DNA of 64,000 nt from positions 124,001-188,000 of the forward strand of contig JAYRYZ010000002.1 of the NCBI GenBank assembly GCA_041916775.1. The letters are read 5' to 3'. Below are positions 1 through 8,278 of the stretch, piece after piece. How positions within the stretch are numbered: the first letter of the stretch is position 1; the number at the start of each line of letters is the position of its first letter. The stretch comes from UBA2357 sp041916775. Its GTDB lineage: Bacteria > Pseudomonadota > Gammaproteobacteria > Burkholderiales > Rhodocyclaceae. A program made the translations under genes and the position numbers. Below the pieces are notes generated by a model. The model was not told where the DNA came from. It was given only the letters and a program-made list of their open reading frames with translations, and did no database searches.

Positions 1-839
1 TGAAGGGCAACATCGACCGCAGCCTGCCGGATAACCAGCAGCAGTTGAAGCCCGAGGTACGCGCGTGGGCCGACGCGCTCGCGGCCAAGGGGGTCATCGA
101 GAACCGCTTCAGCACGAGCTTCTTTGTGAACCCGGACTCGCGCAGCTCGCTTGCGTCTGCCGGTCTCGGTGGTGCCCTGATCGGGACGCTCTACATGATG
201 GCGATCGTGATCTTTCTGTCGGTGCCGATCGGGGTGCTGAGCGCGCTCTATCTCGAGGAGTTCGCACCGCGGAACAAGCTCACTGACCTGATCGAGGTCA
301 ACATCAACAACCTCGCCGCGGTGCCGTCCATCATCTTCGGTCTGCTTGGCGCAGCCGTCTTCATCAACTGGTTGCACATGCCGCTGTCCGCGCCAGTGGT
401 GGGCGGGCTGGTGCTGTCGCTGATGACCTTGCCGACGGTCATCATCGCGACCCGCTCGGCCTTGAAGGCGATCCCGCCGTCGATCCGTCAGGCCGCTCTG
501 GGGATCGGCGCGTCGAAGATGCAGACGATGTTCCACCACGTGCTGCCGCTCGCGATGCCGGGCATCCTCACCGGCGCGATCATCGGGGTCGCCCAGGCGA
601 TCGGTGAAACGGCGCCCTTGCTGCTGATCGGAATGAGCGCGTTTGTCGCCACGCTGCCCGCGACTCCGCTCGATCAGTCGGCGGCGCTGCCCGTTCAGAT
701 CTTTCTTTGGCAGGGTAACGAATTGCGTAACTTCTTCGAGGCGCGCACGTCTGCTGCAATCATTGTCCTGCTGGCGTTGATGCTGAGCCTGAACGCGCTG
801 GCCATCTGGCTGCGCAAGCGATTTGAGAGAAGGTGGTGA
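1..839 (+). CDS. pstA: Phosphate ABC transporter permease PstA (5' partial)
   Basis: Inner-membrane permease subunit of the high-affinity phosphate importer PstSCAB. The reading frame is open to the left edge (first full codon at position 3), so the N-terminus lies outside the window; 278 residues are visible. Several hydrophobic membrane segments are seen, and the cytoplasmic loop near GASKMQTMFHHVLPLAMPG is the EAA-type contact with the ATPase. The stop codon overlaps the pstB start region, as expected for an operon. A TTG at 45 is in frame but is internal, because coding sequence continues upstream of it. Confidence 0.93.
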   Translation, partial: KGNIDRSLPDNQQQLKPEVRAWADALAAKGVIENRFSTSFFVNPDSRSSLASAGLGGALIGTLYMMAIVIFLSVPIGVLSALYLEEFAPRNKLTDLIEVNINNLAAVPSIIFGLLGAAVFINWLHMPLSAPVVGGLVLSLMTLPTVIIATRSALKAIPPSIRQAALGIGASKMQTMFHHVLPLAMPGILTGAIIGVAQAIGETAPLLLIGMSAFVATLPATPLDQSAALPVQIFLWQGNELRNFFEARTSAAIIVLLALMLSLNALAIWLRKRFERRW

Positions 840-841
840 TC

Positions 842-1669
842 ATGAAAATGGAAGAACCGGTCATGCGGACCATGGTGGAACAGAGCCAATCCTTCGCCGA
901 GCGCGAACATACGACGGTCAAGATGGCCGCACGCGACGTCAAGGTGTATTACGGCGAGACCGAGGCGCTTCACGGCGTTGATCTCGACATCTACGAGAAT
1001 GAGGTCATCGCGTTCATCGGGCCGTCGGGTTGCGGCAAATCGACGTTCCTGCGCTGCCTGAACAGGATGAACGATACGATCGACGGTTGTCGGGTGACTG
1101 GCGACATCCGCCTCGATGGGCAGGACATCTACGACCGCAGCCTGGACGTGGTGCTGCTGCGTGCCCAGGTCGGCATGGTGTTCCAGAAGCCGAACCCCTT
1201 TCCGAAGTCCATCTACGAGAACATTGCCTACGGCCCCAGGCTGCACGGTCTGGCCAAGACACGTGCGGAGCTCGACGTGATCGTCGAAATGAGCCTGACT
1301 CGCGCCGGGCTGTGGGCCGAGGTCAAGGACAGGCTCGATGCCCCCGGCACCGGACTGTCGGGTGGCCAGCAGCAGCGCCTCTGCATTGCGCGCGCGATTG
1401 CGGTGAGCCCCGAGGTGATCCTGATGGACGAGCCGTGCTCCGCACTCGATCCGATCGCAACCGCCAAGGTCGAGCAGCTCATCGTCGAGCTGTCGGAGAA
1501 CTACACGATCGCGATCGTCACCCACAACATGCAGCAGGCAGCGCGGGTGTCGCACCGCACTGCCTACTTCCACCTTGGTGATCTGGTCGAGGTCGACAAG
1601 ACGCCTGAACTCTTCACGAATCCGAAGAATCAGCGCACCGAAGACTACATCACCGGACGCTTCGGTTGA
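842..1669 (+). CDS. pstB: Phosphate ABC transporter ATPase PstB
   Basis: Cytoplasmic ATPase that powers phosphate import by PstSCAB. It has 275 residues from the ATG at 842; a GTG at 833 inside the end of pstA is also in frame and would add three residues. Walker A GPSGCGKST lies at about residues 60-68, the ABC signature LSGGQQQR at about 172, and Walker B VILMDEP at about 193, followed by a switch histidine in VTHNMQQA. The typical PstB ending EDYITGRFG is present. It directly follows pstA and is co-transcribed with it. phoU, often next to pstB, is not here but at 53304-54017. Confidence 0.96.
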   Translation: MKMEEPVMRTMVEQSQSFAEREHTTVKMAARDVKVYYGETEALHGVDLDIYENEVIAFIGPSGCGKSTFLRCLNRMNDTIDGCRVTGDIRLDGQDIYDRSLDVVLLRAQVGMVFQKPNPFPKSIYENIAYGPRLHGLAKTRAELDVIVEMSLTRAGLWAEVKDRLDAPGTGLSGGQQQRLCIARAIAVSPEVILMDEPCSALDPIATAKVEQLIVELSENYTIAIVTHNMQQAARVSHRTAYFHLGDLVEVDKTPELFTNPKNQRTEDYITGRFG

Positions 1670-1695
1670 GCGGGCTGGGGAAGGGGAATATACCC

Positions 1696-2211
1696 ATGCA
1701 GGAGAATCCGATCTACAACGTGCTCTTTCTGTGCACCGGCAATTCGGCGAGGTCGATCATTGCGGAGGCGCTGCTCAATCACGAGGGCAAGGGCCGGTTC
1801 AGGGCCTACTCGGCGGGCAGTCAGCCGCGCGGCGAGGTGAATCCGCTCGCCATCGAGATGTTGCGCAAGACTGGCCTCGCTGTGGATGGCCTGCGCTCCA
1901 AGAGCTGGTCGGAGTTTGCCGCCACGGGGGCGCCGAAGATGGACTTCGTCATCACGGTTTGTGACAACGCGGCCGGTGAGACTTGCCCGGTGTGGCCGGG
2001 CCAGCCGATGAACGCTCACTGGGGCGTTCCGGATCCCGCGAGCGTCGAAGGCAGCGATGTCGAGCGTCACCTTGCGTTCGCCGACTGCTTTCGGATGTTG
2101 CGCAACCGTATCGGACTGTTTGTGAACCTGCCGCTTGCTTCGCTGGACAGGATTTCGCTGCGGCATCACATGGACAAGATCGGCGCAACCTCTGACGGCT
2201 CCCAGAACTGA
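1696..2211 (+). CDS. arsC: ArsC-like arsenate reductase (LMW phosphatase fold)
   Basis: Predicted thioredoxin-coupled arsenate reductase of the low-molecular-weight tyrosine phosphatase family, 171 residues. The P-loop CTGNSARS gives the nucleophile Cys13 and Arg19 (C-x5-R). A second cysteine pair, Cys89 and Cys97 in VCDNAAGETCP, fits the redox relay of this family, and WPGQP and HWGVPDPA are typical of it. The ATG at 1696 is chosen because a purine-rich AAGGGGAA precedes it; a TTG at 1666 overlapping the pstB stop is also in frame. Its position 26 bases after pstB suggests a link to phosphate/arsenate uptake. A plain phosphatase role cannot be excluded. Confidence 0.82.
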   Translation: MQENPIYNVLFLCTGNSARSIIAEALLNHEGKGRFRAYSAGSQPRGEVNPLAIEMLRKTGLAVDGLRSKSWSEFAATGAPKMDFVITVCDNAAGETCPVWPGQPMNAHWGVPDPASVEGSDVERHLAFADCFRMLRNRIGLFVNLPLASLDRISLRHHMDKIGATSDGSQN

Positions 2212-2289
2212 GGCGTGCCACGCATCCCACGGTGCGCTGCAGGCCCGCGCGCCTGGGGTGAGGCGCCCCAGTGAGTCGAACAAGTCTGC

Positions 2290-2318
2290 TTTCTGTCAGC
2301 GCGTCGAAGCGTTATACT
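2290..2318 (+). promoter_or_regulatory. Candidate promoter for tpiA-secG
   Basis: A good -10 hexamer TATACT lies at 2313-2318, with a weak -35 TTTCTG 17 bases upstream at 2290-2295. It sits in the 136-base gap between arsC and tpiA, about 30 bases before the proposed TTG start. Inferred from sequence only. Confidence 0.42.
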
Positions 2319-2347
2319 CTCCGGCTTCTCAAACGTGGTCCTCCCCC

Positions 2348-3097
2348 TTGGGTACCAAGCTCGTCATCGGAAACTGGAAGTCCAACGGGCGGCACCTCGC
2401 CAACGAGGTGTTGCTCGCTGCGCTATTGTCGCGGCCCGTCGAGAGCGTCGCTGTGGCCGTGTGTCCGCCGCTTGCGTATCTCGATAGTGCGGCCCGAATG
2501 CTTTCCGGGTCGTCGATTCAATTGGGTGCGCAGAATCTCAGCGAGTACGCTGACGGCGCTTACACTGGCGAGGTCAGCGCGGGCATGCTGGTCGATTGTG
2601 GCTGCAGGTTCGTCATCGTCGGGCACTCCGAGCGGCGCGCTTTGTTCGCCGAAACCGACGAAGTCGTCGCCCGCAAGGCTGCCGCGGCGCTCTCCACGAA
2701 GCTCGTACCGGTCGTATGTGTCGGTGAGACGCTTGCGGAGCGCGAGGCGGGTGAGGTCCACGCGGTGATCGGCCGGCAACTCGACGCACTCCTGACCTCG
2801 CTGGATGCAGCCGGTCTGGCGCGTGTCGTGTTTGCCTACGAGCCGGTGTGGGCGATTGGTACGGGCCGCTCCGCGGCGCCGGCCGACGTTCAGGCGGTGT
2901 TGTCCTTCGTGCGCGAATGGCTTGCCCGACATGTCCAGGACGCCGGGAGGGTTCCGATTCTGTACGGTGGCAGCGTGAAGCCGGCGACCGCTGCCGAGCT
3001 CTTTGCGCTGCCGGATTGCGATGGCGGATTGATCGGCGGGGCGGCGCTCGTGCCCGCCGACTTCCTGGCGATTTGCGAAGCGGCGGCTTCGATCTAG
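2348..3097 (+). CDS. tpiA: Triose-phosphate isomerase
   Basis: Interconverts dihydroxyacetone phosphate and glyceraldehyde 3-phosphate in glycolysis, gluconeogenesis and the Calvin cycle; cytoplasmic. Family motifs are NWK near the N-terminus (substrate lysine about residue 11), VGHSERR with the electrophilic histidine about residue 95, AYEPVWAIGTG with the catalytic glutamate about residue 165, and YGGSVKP near the end. Only a TTG at 2348 gives the expected 249-residue protein beginning MGTKLVIGNWK; the frame runs open upstream into arsC, but that extension is not family-like. No clear Shine-Dalgarno is seen. The order tpiA-secG-tRNA-nuo is common in proteobacteria. Confidence 0.93.
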   Translation: MGTKLVIGNWKSNGRHLANEVLLAALLSRPVESVAVAVCPPLAYLDSAARMLSGSSIQLGAQNLSEYADGAYTGEVSAGMLVDCGCRFVIVGHSERRALFAETDEVVARKAAAALSTKLVPVVCVGETLAEREAGEVHAVIGRQLDALLTSLDAAGLARVVFAYEPVWAIGTGRSAAPADVQAVLSFVREWLARHVQDAGRVPILYGGSVKPATAAELFALPDCDGGLIGGAALVPADFLAICEAAASI

Positions 3098-3127
3098 TTC
3101 AACGTTTCAAATCAGGCGAATTCTGTA

Positions 3128-3487
3128 ATGGCCAACTACTTGTTTTCTATTGTTCTGACGGTGCATGTGATCGTCGGTTTGTGCGTGATCGGGCTGGTGT
3201 TGATGCAGCATGGCAAGGGGGCGGATGCCGGTGCGGCTTTCGGTGGCGGCGGTGGGGGCGCGGCCGGGAGCATCTTCGGTGCCTCGGGTTCCGCGAACTT
3301 TCTGAGCCGTACGACCGCAGTTCTTGCGACAGTGTTCTTCATCACGTCGCTTGGTCTGAGTTTTCTCGCGAGCAACAAGCCTTCCCAGCCCGGAAGTGTC
3401 ATGGAGGGGGCTGCGCCCGTGACTGCTCCTGCCGACGCGAATGCCGCGTCAGCAGATGATTCCAAGGCACAGTCGATCCCGAAATAA
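3128..3487 (+). CDS. secG: Preprotein translocase subunit SecG
   Basis: Small inner-membrane subunit of the SecYEG translocon, 119 residues. Two transmembrane helices are visible (about residues 4-22 and 52-73), separated by a glycine-rich loop (GGGGGGAAGSIFG) that is diagnostic for SecG. The C-terminal tail is Ala/Pro/Asp-rich and variable, as usual. The ATG is 30 bases after the tpiA stop, so it is probably co-transcribed with tpiA. Confidence 0.94.
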   Translation: MANYLFSIVLTVHVIVGLCVIGLVLMQHGKGADAGAAFGGGGGGAAGSIFGASGSANFLSRTTAVLATVFFITSLGLSFLASNKPSQPGSVMEGAAPVTAPADANAASADDSKAQSIPK

Positions 3488-3500
3488 CGGGTTGCAGGCT

Positions 3501-3528
3501 TTGCGCAGTACGGGAAATCCCGTATAAT
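3501..3528 (+). promoter_or_regulatory. Promoter of tRNA-Leu
   Basis: TTGCGC (3501-3506) and a perfect TATAAT (3523-3528) are separated by 16 bases. The -10 ends 21 bases before the mature tRNA 5' end, which fits a dedicated sigma-70 promoter for the tRNA gene. Confidence 0.7.
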
Positions 3529-3549
3529 TCGTGGCCTGCATGAAGTGCA

Positions 3550-3634
3550 GCCGACGTGGTGAAATTGGTAGACACGCCATCTTGAGGGGGTGGTGGCGCA
3601 AGCCGTGTGAGTTCGAGTCTCACCGTCGGCACCA
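3550..3634 (+). tRNA. leuU: tRNA-Leu (anticodon GAG)
   Basis: An 85-base tRNA with encoded CCA. The acceptor stem GCCGACG (3550-3556) pairs with CGTCGGC (3624-3630), then comes discriminator A and CCA. The D-arm holds GGTGAAATTGGTAGAC-type sequence, the anticodon stem CCATC/GGTGG closes a TTGAGGG loop with GAG at 3584-3586, a long variable arm marks it as class II, and the T-loop GTTCGAGTC is present. It reads CUC/CUU leucine codons. Confidence 0.95.
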
Positions 3635-3647
3635 AAAAACAGAATAA

Positions 3648-3670
3648 GCCCGCATCGTGCGGGCAATTTT
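3648..3670 (+). terminator. Rho-independent terminator after tRNA-Leu
   Basis: A perfect 7-bp stem (GCCCGCA 3648-3654, TGCGGGC 3658-3664) with a 3-base TCG loop is followed by AATTTT. It separates the tRNA unit from nuoA. A GATAAT at 3701-3706 and an inverted repeat at 3672-3690 lie between this terminator and nuoA and may belong to the nuo promoter, but no convincing -35 is visible. Confidence 0.8.
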
Positions 3671-3717
3671 ATGTCGCGCTGAGCGCGGCATGATTCAACC
3701 GATAATGAGGGCGAGCG

Positions 3718-4092
3718 ATGCTGGAAAGTTATTTTCCCGTTTTGATTTTCATCATCGTGGGGCTTGGTTTCGGTTTCATTCCCATCATTCTGGGGCGTGT
3801 TCTCGCTCCATATCGTCCCGACAGCGAGAAGCTGTCTCCCTATGAGTGTGGCTTCGAGGCGTTCGAAGACGCGCGCATGAAGTTCGATGTGCGCTACTAC
3901 CTCATCGCAATCCTTTTCATTCTCTTCGACCTGGAAATCGCCTTCCTGTTCCCGTGGGCAACGGTGTTCCAGGATTTCATCGCTGCGGGCGAGGTGGCTT
4001 GGTTCGTCTTTGGGTCGGTGATGGTCTTCCTCGCGGTGCTGGTGATCGGCTACATCGTCGAGTGGAAGAACGGCGCACTCGACTGGGAGTAA
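3718..4092 (+). CDS. nuoA: NADH-quinone oxidoreductase subunit A
   Basis: Membrane subunit A of respiratory complex I, 124 residues. Three transmembrane helices are visible. The conserved loop SPYECGFEAF and the acidic stretch FDLEIAFLFPWA, which line the quinone/E-channel region, are intact. It is the first gene of the nuoA-N operon; nuoB starts 3 bases after its stop. Confidence 0.96.
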   Translation: MLESYFPVLIFIIVGLGFGFIPIILGRVLAPYRPDSEKLSPYECGFEAFEDARMKFDVRYYLIAILFILFDLEIAFLFPWATVFQDFIAAGEVAWFVFGSVMVFLAVLVIGYIVEWKNGALDWE

Positions 4093-4095
4093 TGC

Positions 4096-4572
4096 ATGAG
4101 TATTGAAGGCGTATTCCGCGAAGGGTTTGTGACCACTTCGCTCGATGCGGTCATCAACTGGACGCGTACCGGCTCGCTGTGGCCGATGACTTTCGGTCTG
4201 GCCTGCTGTGCGGTGGAGATGATCCACGCCGGCTGTTCGCGCTACGATCTCGACCGTTTCGGTGTGGTGTTCCGCCCCAGTCCGCGCCAGTCCGACCTGA
4301 TGATCGTGGCGGGTACGCTCTGCAACAAGATGGCGCCGGCGCTGCGCAAGGTCTATGACCAGATGGCCGAGCCGCGCTGGGTGATCTCCATGGGCTCCTG
4401 CGCGAACGGTGGTGGTTACTACCACTACTCGTACTCGGTGGTGCGTGGCTGTGACCGGATCGTGCCGGTGGATGTCTATGTGCCGGGCTGTCCGCCCACG
4501 GCCGAGGCGCTGCTGTACGGCATCATCCAGCTGCAGAACAAGATCAAACGCACCAACACCATTGCACGCTGA
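4096..4572 (+). CDS. nuoB: NADH-quinone oxidoreductase subunit B
   Basis: Peripheral-arm subunit that carries Fe-S cluster N2, the last cluster before quinone; 158 residues. The four N2 ligands are seen as the tandem pair in GLACCAVEM, the cysteine of GSCANGGG and that of VPGCPP. Fourth gene-to-gene junctions in this operon are all tight; here nuoC follows after 16 bases. Confidence 0.97.
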   Translation: MSIEGVFREGFVTTSLDAVINWTRTGSLWPMTFGLACCAVEMIHAGCSRYDLDRFGVVFRPSPRQSDLMIVAGTLCNKMAPALRKVYDQMAEPRWVISMGSCANGGGYYHYSYSVVRGCDRIVPVDVYVPGCPPTAEALLYGIIQLQNKIKRTNTIAR

Positions 4573-4588
4573 CGGATCGCCGAACCCT

Positions 4589-5194
4589 ATGAGCGCGAAG
4601 CTTGAACGTCTCAGCCAGACTCTCCAGGATGTGTTCGGAGAGACCCTGAAGTCCCTGGTGGTCGATCGTGGCGAGGTCACGATCGAAGTCGCCGCCGAAG
4701 ATTACCTGCGTGTGGCGCTGACGCTGCGCGACCACGCTGCATTGCATTTCGAGGAGGCGATGGACCTGTCCGGTCTCGACTACTCGACCTACAAGGACGA
4801 AGGCAAGCCGCAGGGGCGTTTTGCCGCAGCAACGCACCTGCTGTCGCTGAAGCACAACTGGCGCTTGCGTCTGCGCGCCTTCGCGGTGGATGACGGTTTC
4901 CCGGTGCTGGACTCGCTGGTCGGTGTCTGGCCCGGTCTCAATTGGTTCGAGCGCGAGGCCTTTGATCTCTACGGCATCATGTTCGAGGGCCATCCGGACC
5001 TGCGCCGCATCCTCACCGACTACGGCTTCGTCGGGCATCCCTTCCGCAAGGATTTCCCGGTTTCCGGCTATGTCGAGATGCGCTACGACCCGGAAGTCGG
5101 GCGCGTGGTGTACCAGCCTGTGACCATCGAACCGCGTGAAGTCACGCCGCGCATCCTGCGCGAAGAAAAATACGGGGATGTCGGCCATGGCTGA
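4589..5194 (+). CDS. nuoC: NADH-quinone oxidoreductase subunit C
   Basis: Peripheral-arm 30 kDa subunit of complex I, 201 residues from the ATG at 4589 (MSAKLERL). Family signature WFEREAFDLYGI and HPDLRRIL followed by GHPFRKDFP are present. It is a separate gene, not fused to nuoD as in enterobacteria. Its stop overlaps the nuoD start by 8 bases, suggesting translational coupling. Confidence 0.96.
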   Translation: MSAKLERLSQTLQDVFGETLKSLVVDRGEVTIEVAAEDYLRVALTLRDHAALHFEEAMDLSGLDYSTYKDEGKPQGRFAAATHLLSLKHNWRLRLRAFAVDDGFPVLDSLVGVWPGLNWFEREAFDLYGIMFEGHPDLRRILTDYGFVGHPFRKDFPVSGYVEMRYDPEVGRVVYQPVTIEPREVTPRILREEKYGDVGHG

Positions 5195-6440
5195 GATTCG
5201 CAACTACACGATCAACTTCGGTCCCCAGCACCCTTCCGCGCACGGCGTGCTGCGCCTCGTGCTGGAACTCGACGGTGAAGTCGTCGAGCGCGCCGATCCG
5301 CATATCGGGCTGCTTCACCGCGGCACCGAGAAGCTCGCCGAGACGCGCACCTGGGTGCAGTCCGTGCCCTACATGGACCGGCTCGACTATGTGTCGATGA
5401 TGTGCAACGAGCACGCCTACTGCATGGCGATCGAGCGGCTGCTGCGCATCGAGGTGCCGGAGCGTGCGCAGTACATCCGCGTGATGTTCGACGAGATCAC
5501 CCGCATCCTGAATCACCTCCTCAACATCGGTACGCATGCGCTCGATATCGGTGCGATGACGATGGTGCTGTACACCTTCCGTGAGCGCGAAGACCTCATG
5601 GATGCGTACGAGGCCGTATCCGGCGCGCGCATGCATGCGGCCTACTATCGCCCGGGTGGCGTGTATCGCGACCTGCCAGACCGCATGCCGAAGTACGAGG
5701 TGAACAAGTTCCGCAACGCCAAGGTGGTGAGCGAGCTCAACGCCGCGCGCGAAGGCTCCTTGCTCGACTTCCTCGAGGACTTCACCAACCGCTTCCCGCG
5801 TTATTGCGACGAGTACGAAACGCTGCTCACCGACAACCGCATCTGGAAGCAGCGCACCGTCGGCATCGGCGTGGTGTCGCCCGAACAGGCACGCGCCTGG
5901 GGTTTCTCCGGCGCGATGCTGCGTGGCTCCGGCGTCGAGTGGGATCTGCGCAAGAAGCAGCCCTACGAAGTGTATGACCGCATGGACTTCGACATCCCGG
6001 TGGGCGTGAATGGCGACTGCTATGACCGCTACCTGGTGCGCATGGAAGAGATGCGCCAGTCGAACCGCATCATCAGACAGTGCATCGACTGGCTGCGCAA
6101 GAATCCCGGTCCGGTCATCATCGACAACCACAAGATCGCACCGCCGCCGCGCGCCAGCATGAAGGCGAACATGGAGGAGTTGATCCACCACTTCAAGCTC
6201 TTCACCGAAGGCATGCATGTGCCCGAGGGCGAGGTCTATGCCGCGGTGGAGCACCCCAAGGGCGAATTCGGCGTTTATGCGGTGTCGGACGGCGCCAACA
6301 AGCCCTACCGCGTGAAGCTGCGCGCCCCAGGTTACGCACACCTCGCCGCGATGGATGACATCGCGCGCGGCCACATGATTGCCGACGTGGTCGCGATCAT
6401 CGGCACCATGGACGTCGTGTTCGGCGAAATCGACCGCTGA
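5187..6440 (+). CDS. nuoD: NADH-quinone oxidoreductase subunit D
   Basis: 49 kDa subunit that forms the quinone-binding cavity together with NuoB; 417 residues. The start MAEIRNYTINFGPQHPSAHG is standard, with the quinone-site histidines in GPQHPSAHG. The ATG at 5187 is preceded by GGGG about 9 bases upstream; an in-frame ATG at 5178 (adding MSA) is possible. RADPHIGLLHRGTEKL and the C-terminal DVVFGEIDR are diagnostic. Confidence 0.97.
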   Translation: MAEIRNYTINFGPQHPSAHGVLRLVLELDGEVVERADPHIGLLHRGTEKLAETRTWVQSVPYMDRLDYVSMMCNEHAYCMAIERLLRIEVPERAQYIRVMFDEITRILNHLLNIGTHALDIGAMTMVLYTFREREDLMDAYEAVSGARMHAAYYRPGGVYRDLPDRMPKYEVNKFRNAKVVSELNAAREGSLLDFLEDFTNRFPRYCDEYETLLTDNRIWKQRTVGIGVVSPEQARAWGFSGAMLRGSGVEWDLRKKQPYEVYDRMDFDIPVGVNGDCYDRYLVRMEEMRQSNRIIRQCIDWLRKNPGPVIIDNHKIAPPPRASMKANMEELIHHFKLFTEGMHVPEGEVYAAVEHPKGEFGVYAVSDGANKPYRVKLRAPGYAHLAAMDDIARGHMIADVVAIIGTMDVVFGEIDR

Positions 6441-6482
6441 GCGCGCCAGGCAAAGAACAGGCAACCGGATGACGATCACCAA

Positions 6483-6962
6483 ATGCTGAGCCAGGAATCG
6501 TTGAAACTCATCGATCGCGAGATCGCCAAGTACCCGCCGGAGCAGAAGCAGTCGGCGGTGATGGCGGCCTTGCGCATCGCCCAGGTGGAGAAGGGCTGGC
6601 TTCCGCGCGAAGTCATCGACTTCGTCGCGTCCTACCTCGAGATGCCGGCGATCGCCGCCTTCGAGGTCGCGAGCTTCTACAACATGTACGACCTCGAGCC
6701 GGTCGGCCGCCACAAGATCACCGTGTGCACCAATCTGCCCTGTGCCCTGTCGGGCGGCGTGCATGCCGCCGACTACGTGAAGCAGAAGCTCGGCATCGAC
6801 TTCAACGAGACCACCGCCGACGGCAAGTTCACGCTCAAGGAAGGCGAGTGCATGGGCGCCTGTGGCGATGCGCCGGTGCTGCTGGTGAATAACCACAAGA
6901 TGTGCAGCTGGATGACCAAGGAAAAGATCGACCAACTGCTCGCGGAGCTGGACAGCAAATGA
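6483..6962 (+). CDS. nuoE: NADH-quinone oxidoreductase subunit E
   Basis: 24 kDa flavoprotein-module subunit with the [2Fe-2S] cluster N1a; 159 residues. The thioredoxin-like domain carries the cluster cysteines in VCTNLPC and GECMGACGDAP. The stop overlaps the nuoF ATG (ATGA type). The preceding 42 bases after nuoD hold no other gene. Confidence 0.96.
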   Translation: MLSQESLKLIDREIAKYPPEQKQSAVMAALRIAQVEKGWLPREVIDFVASYLEMPAIAAFEVASFYNMYDLEPVGRHKITVCTNLPCALSGGVHAADYVKQKLGIDFNETTADGKFTLKEGECMGACGDAPVLLVNNHKMCSWMTKEKIDQLLAELDSK

Positions 6963-8278
6963 GTGCACGCGGACTGATTCTCGCCGGCACCGACGGCGAC
7001 CGCGCCTGGCGGCTCCAGGACTACCTCGCGCGTGGCGGCTACACTGCGCTGAAGAAGATCCTCGCGGACAAGATCACGCCTGACGCGATCATCGCCGAAC
7101 TCAAGACCTCGGTGCTGCGCGGCCGCGGCGGCGCCGGCTTCCCCACCGGCCTGAAGTGGAGCTTCATGCCGCGCGCCTTCCCGGGTGACAAATATCTCGC
7201 CTGCAACTCGGACGAAGGCGAGCCGGGTACGTTCAAGGACCGCGACATCCTGCGCTACAACCCGCATACCGTGATCGAGGGCATGACGATCGCGGCCTAT
7301 GCGATGGGTGCGACGCGCGGCTACAACTACATCCACGGCGAGATCTTCGAGATCTACGAGCGCTTCGAGGAGGCGCTCGCCGAGGCGCGCGAGGCCGGGC
7401 TGCTCGGGCAGAACATTCTCGGTTCGGGGTTCTCGTTCGAGCTCTTCGCCCACCACGGTTACGGCGCCTACATCTGTGGCGAGGAGACCGCGCTGCTCGA
7501 GTCCATCGAGGGCAAGAAGGGGCAGCCGCGCTTCAAGCCGCCGTTCCCCGCGAGCTACGGCCTTTACGGCAAGCCCACTACGATCAACAACACCGAAACC
7601 TTCGCATCGGTGCCGTTCATCATGAATCTGGGCGGCCAGGCCTTCCTCGAGATGGGCAAGCCGAACAACGGCGGCACCAAGCTGTTCTCGATCTCCGGCC
7701 AGGTGAATCGCCCCGGCAACTACGAGATCGAGCTCGGCACGCCGTTCTCCGAGCTGCTCGAGATGGCAGGCGGAATGCGTGGCGGTCGCAAGCTCAAGGC
7801 GGTCATCCCGGGCGGTTCTTCGTCCCCGGTGGTCCCCGGCGACATCATGATGGACTGCACCATGGACTACGACTCGATCTCCAAGGCGGGTTCGATGCTT
7901 GGTTCGGGCGCAGTCATCGTCATGGACGAGACGGTGTGCATGGTCAAGGCGCTGGAGCGTCTGTCCTACTTCTACTTCGAAGAGTCCTGCGGCCAGTGCA
8001 CACCCTGTCGGGAAGGCACCGGCTGGCTGTATCGCGTGGTGCACCGCATCGAACACGGACTCGGCCGGCCGGACGATCTCGACCTCCTGTCCTCGGTGAC
8101 CACGAACATCATGGGCCGCACCATCTGTGCCCTGGGTGACGCGGCCTCGATGCCGGTGCAGAGCTTCATCAAGCACTTCCGCTCCGAGTTCGAGTACCAC
8201 ATCGAAAACCGCAAATGTCTGGTTTCGCCCGAAGTGCAGTACGAGGGCAGCCAAATCTATGTGAGACCGTCATGCTAG
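6959..8278 (+). CDS. nuoF: NADH-quinone oxidoreductase subunit F
   Basis: 51 kDa NADH-oxidising subunit binding FMN and cluster N3; 439 residues. The glycine-rich NADH site GRGGAGFPTGLKW, the FMN region CNSDEGEPGTFKDR, and the [4Fe-4S] ligands in ESCGQCTPCREG plus a distal cysteine in GRTICALGD are all present. The start ATG overlaps the nuoE stop; upstream in-frame codons belong to nuoE sequence. Confidence 0.97.
   Translation: MSARGLILAGTDGDRAWRLQDYLARGGYTALKKILADKITPDAIIAELKTSVLRGRGGAGFPTGLKWSFMPRAFPGDKYLACNSDEGEPGTFKDRDILRYNPHTVIEGMTIAAYAMGATRGYNYIHGEIFEIYERFEEALAEAREAGLLGQNILGSGFSFELFAHHGYGAYICGEETALLESIEGKKGQPRFKPPFPASYGLYGKPTTINNTETFASVPFIMNLGGQAFLEMGKPNNGGTKLFSISGQVNRPGNYEIELGTPFSELLEMAGGMRGGRKLKAVIPGGSSSPVVPGDIMMDCTMDYDSISKAGSMLGSGAVIVMDETVCMVKALERLSYFYFEESCGQCTPCREGTGWLYRVVHRIEHGLGRPDDLDLLSSVTTNIMGRTICALGDAASMPVQSFIKHFRSEFEYHIENRKCLVSPEVQYEGSQIYVRPSC

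Noticed and set aside
2135..2347. N-terminal extension of TpiA from an ATG inside arsC
   Set aside because: The added 71 residues do not resemble TpiA and overlap the arsC coding region.
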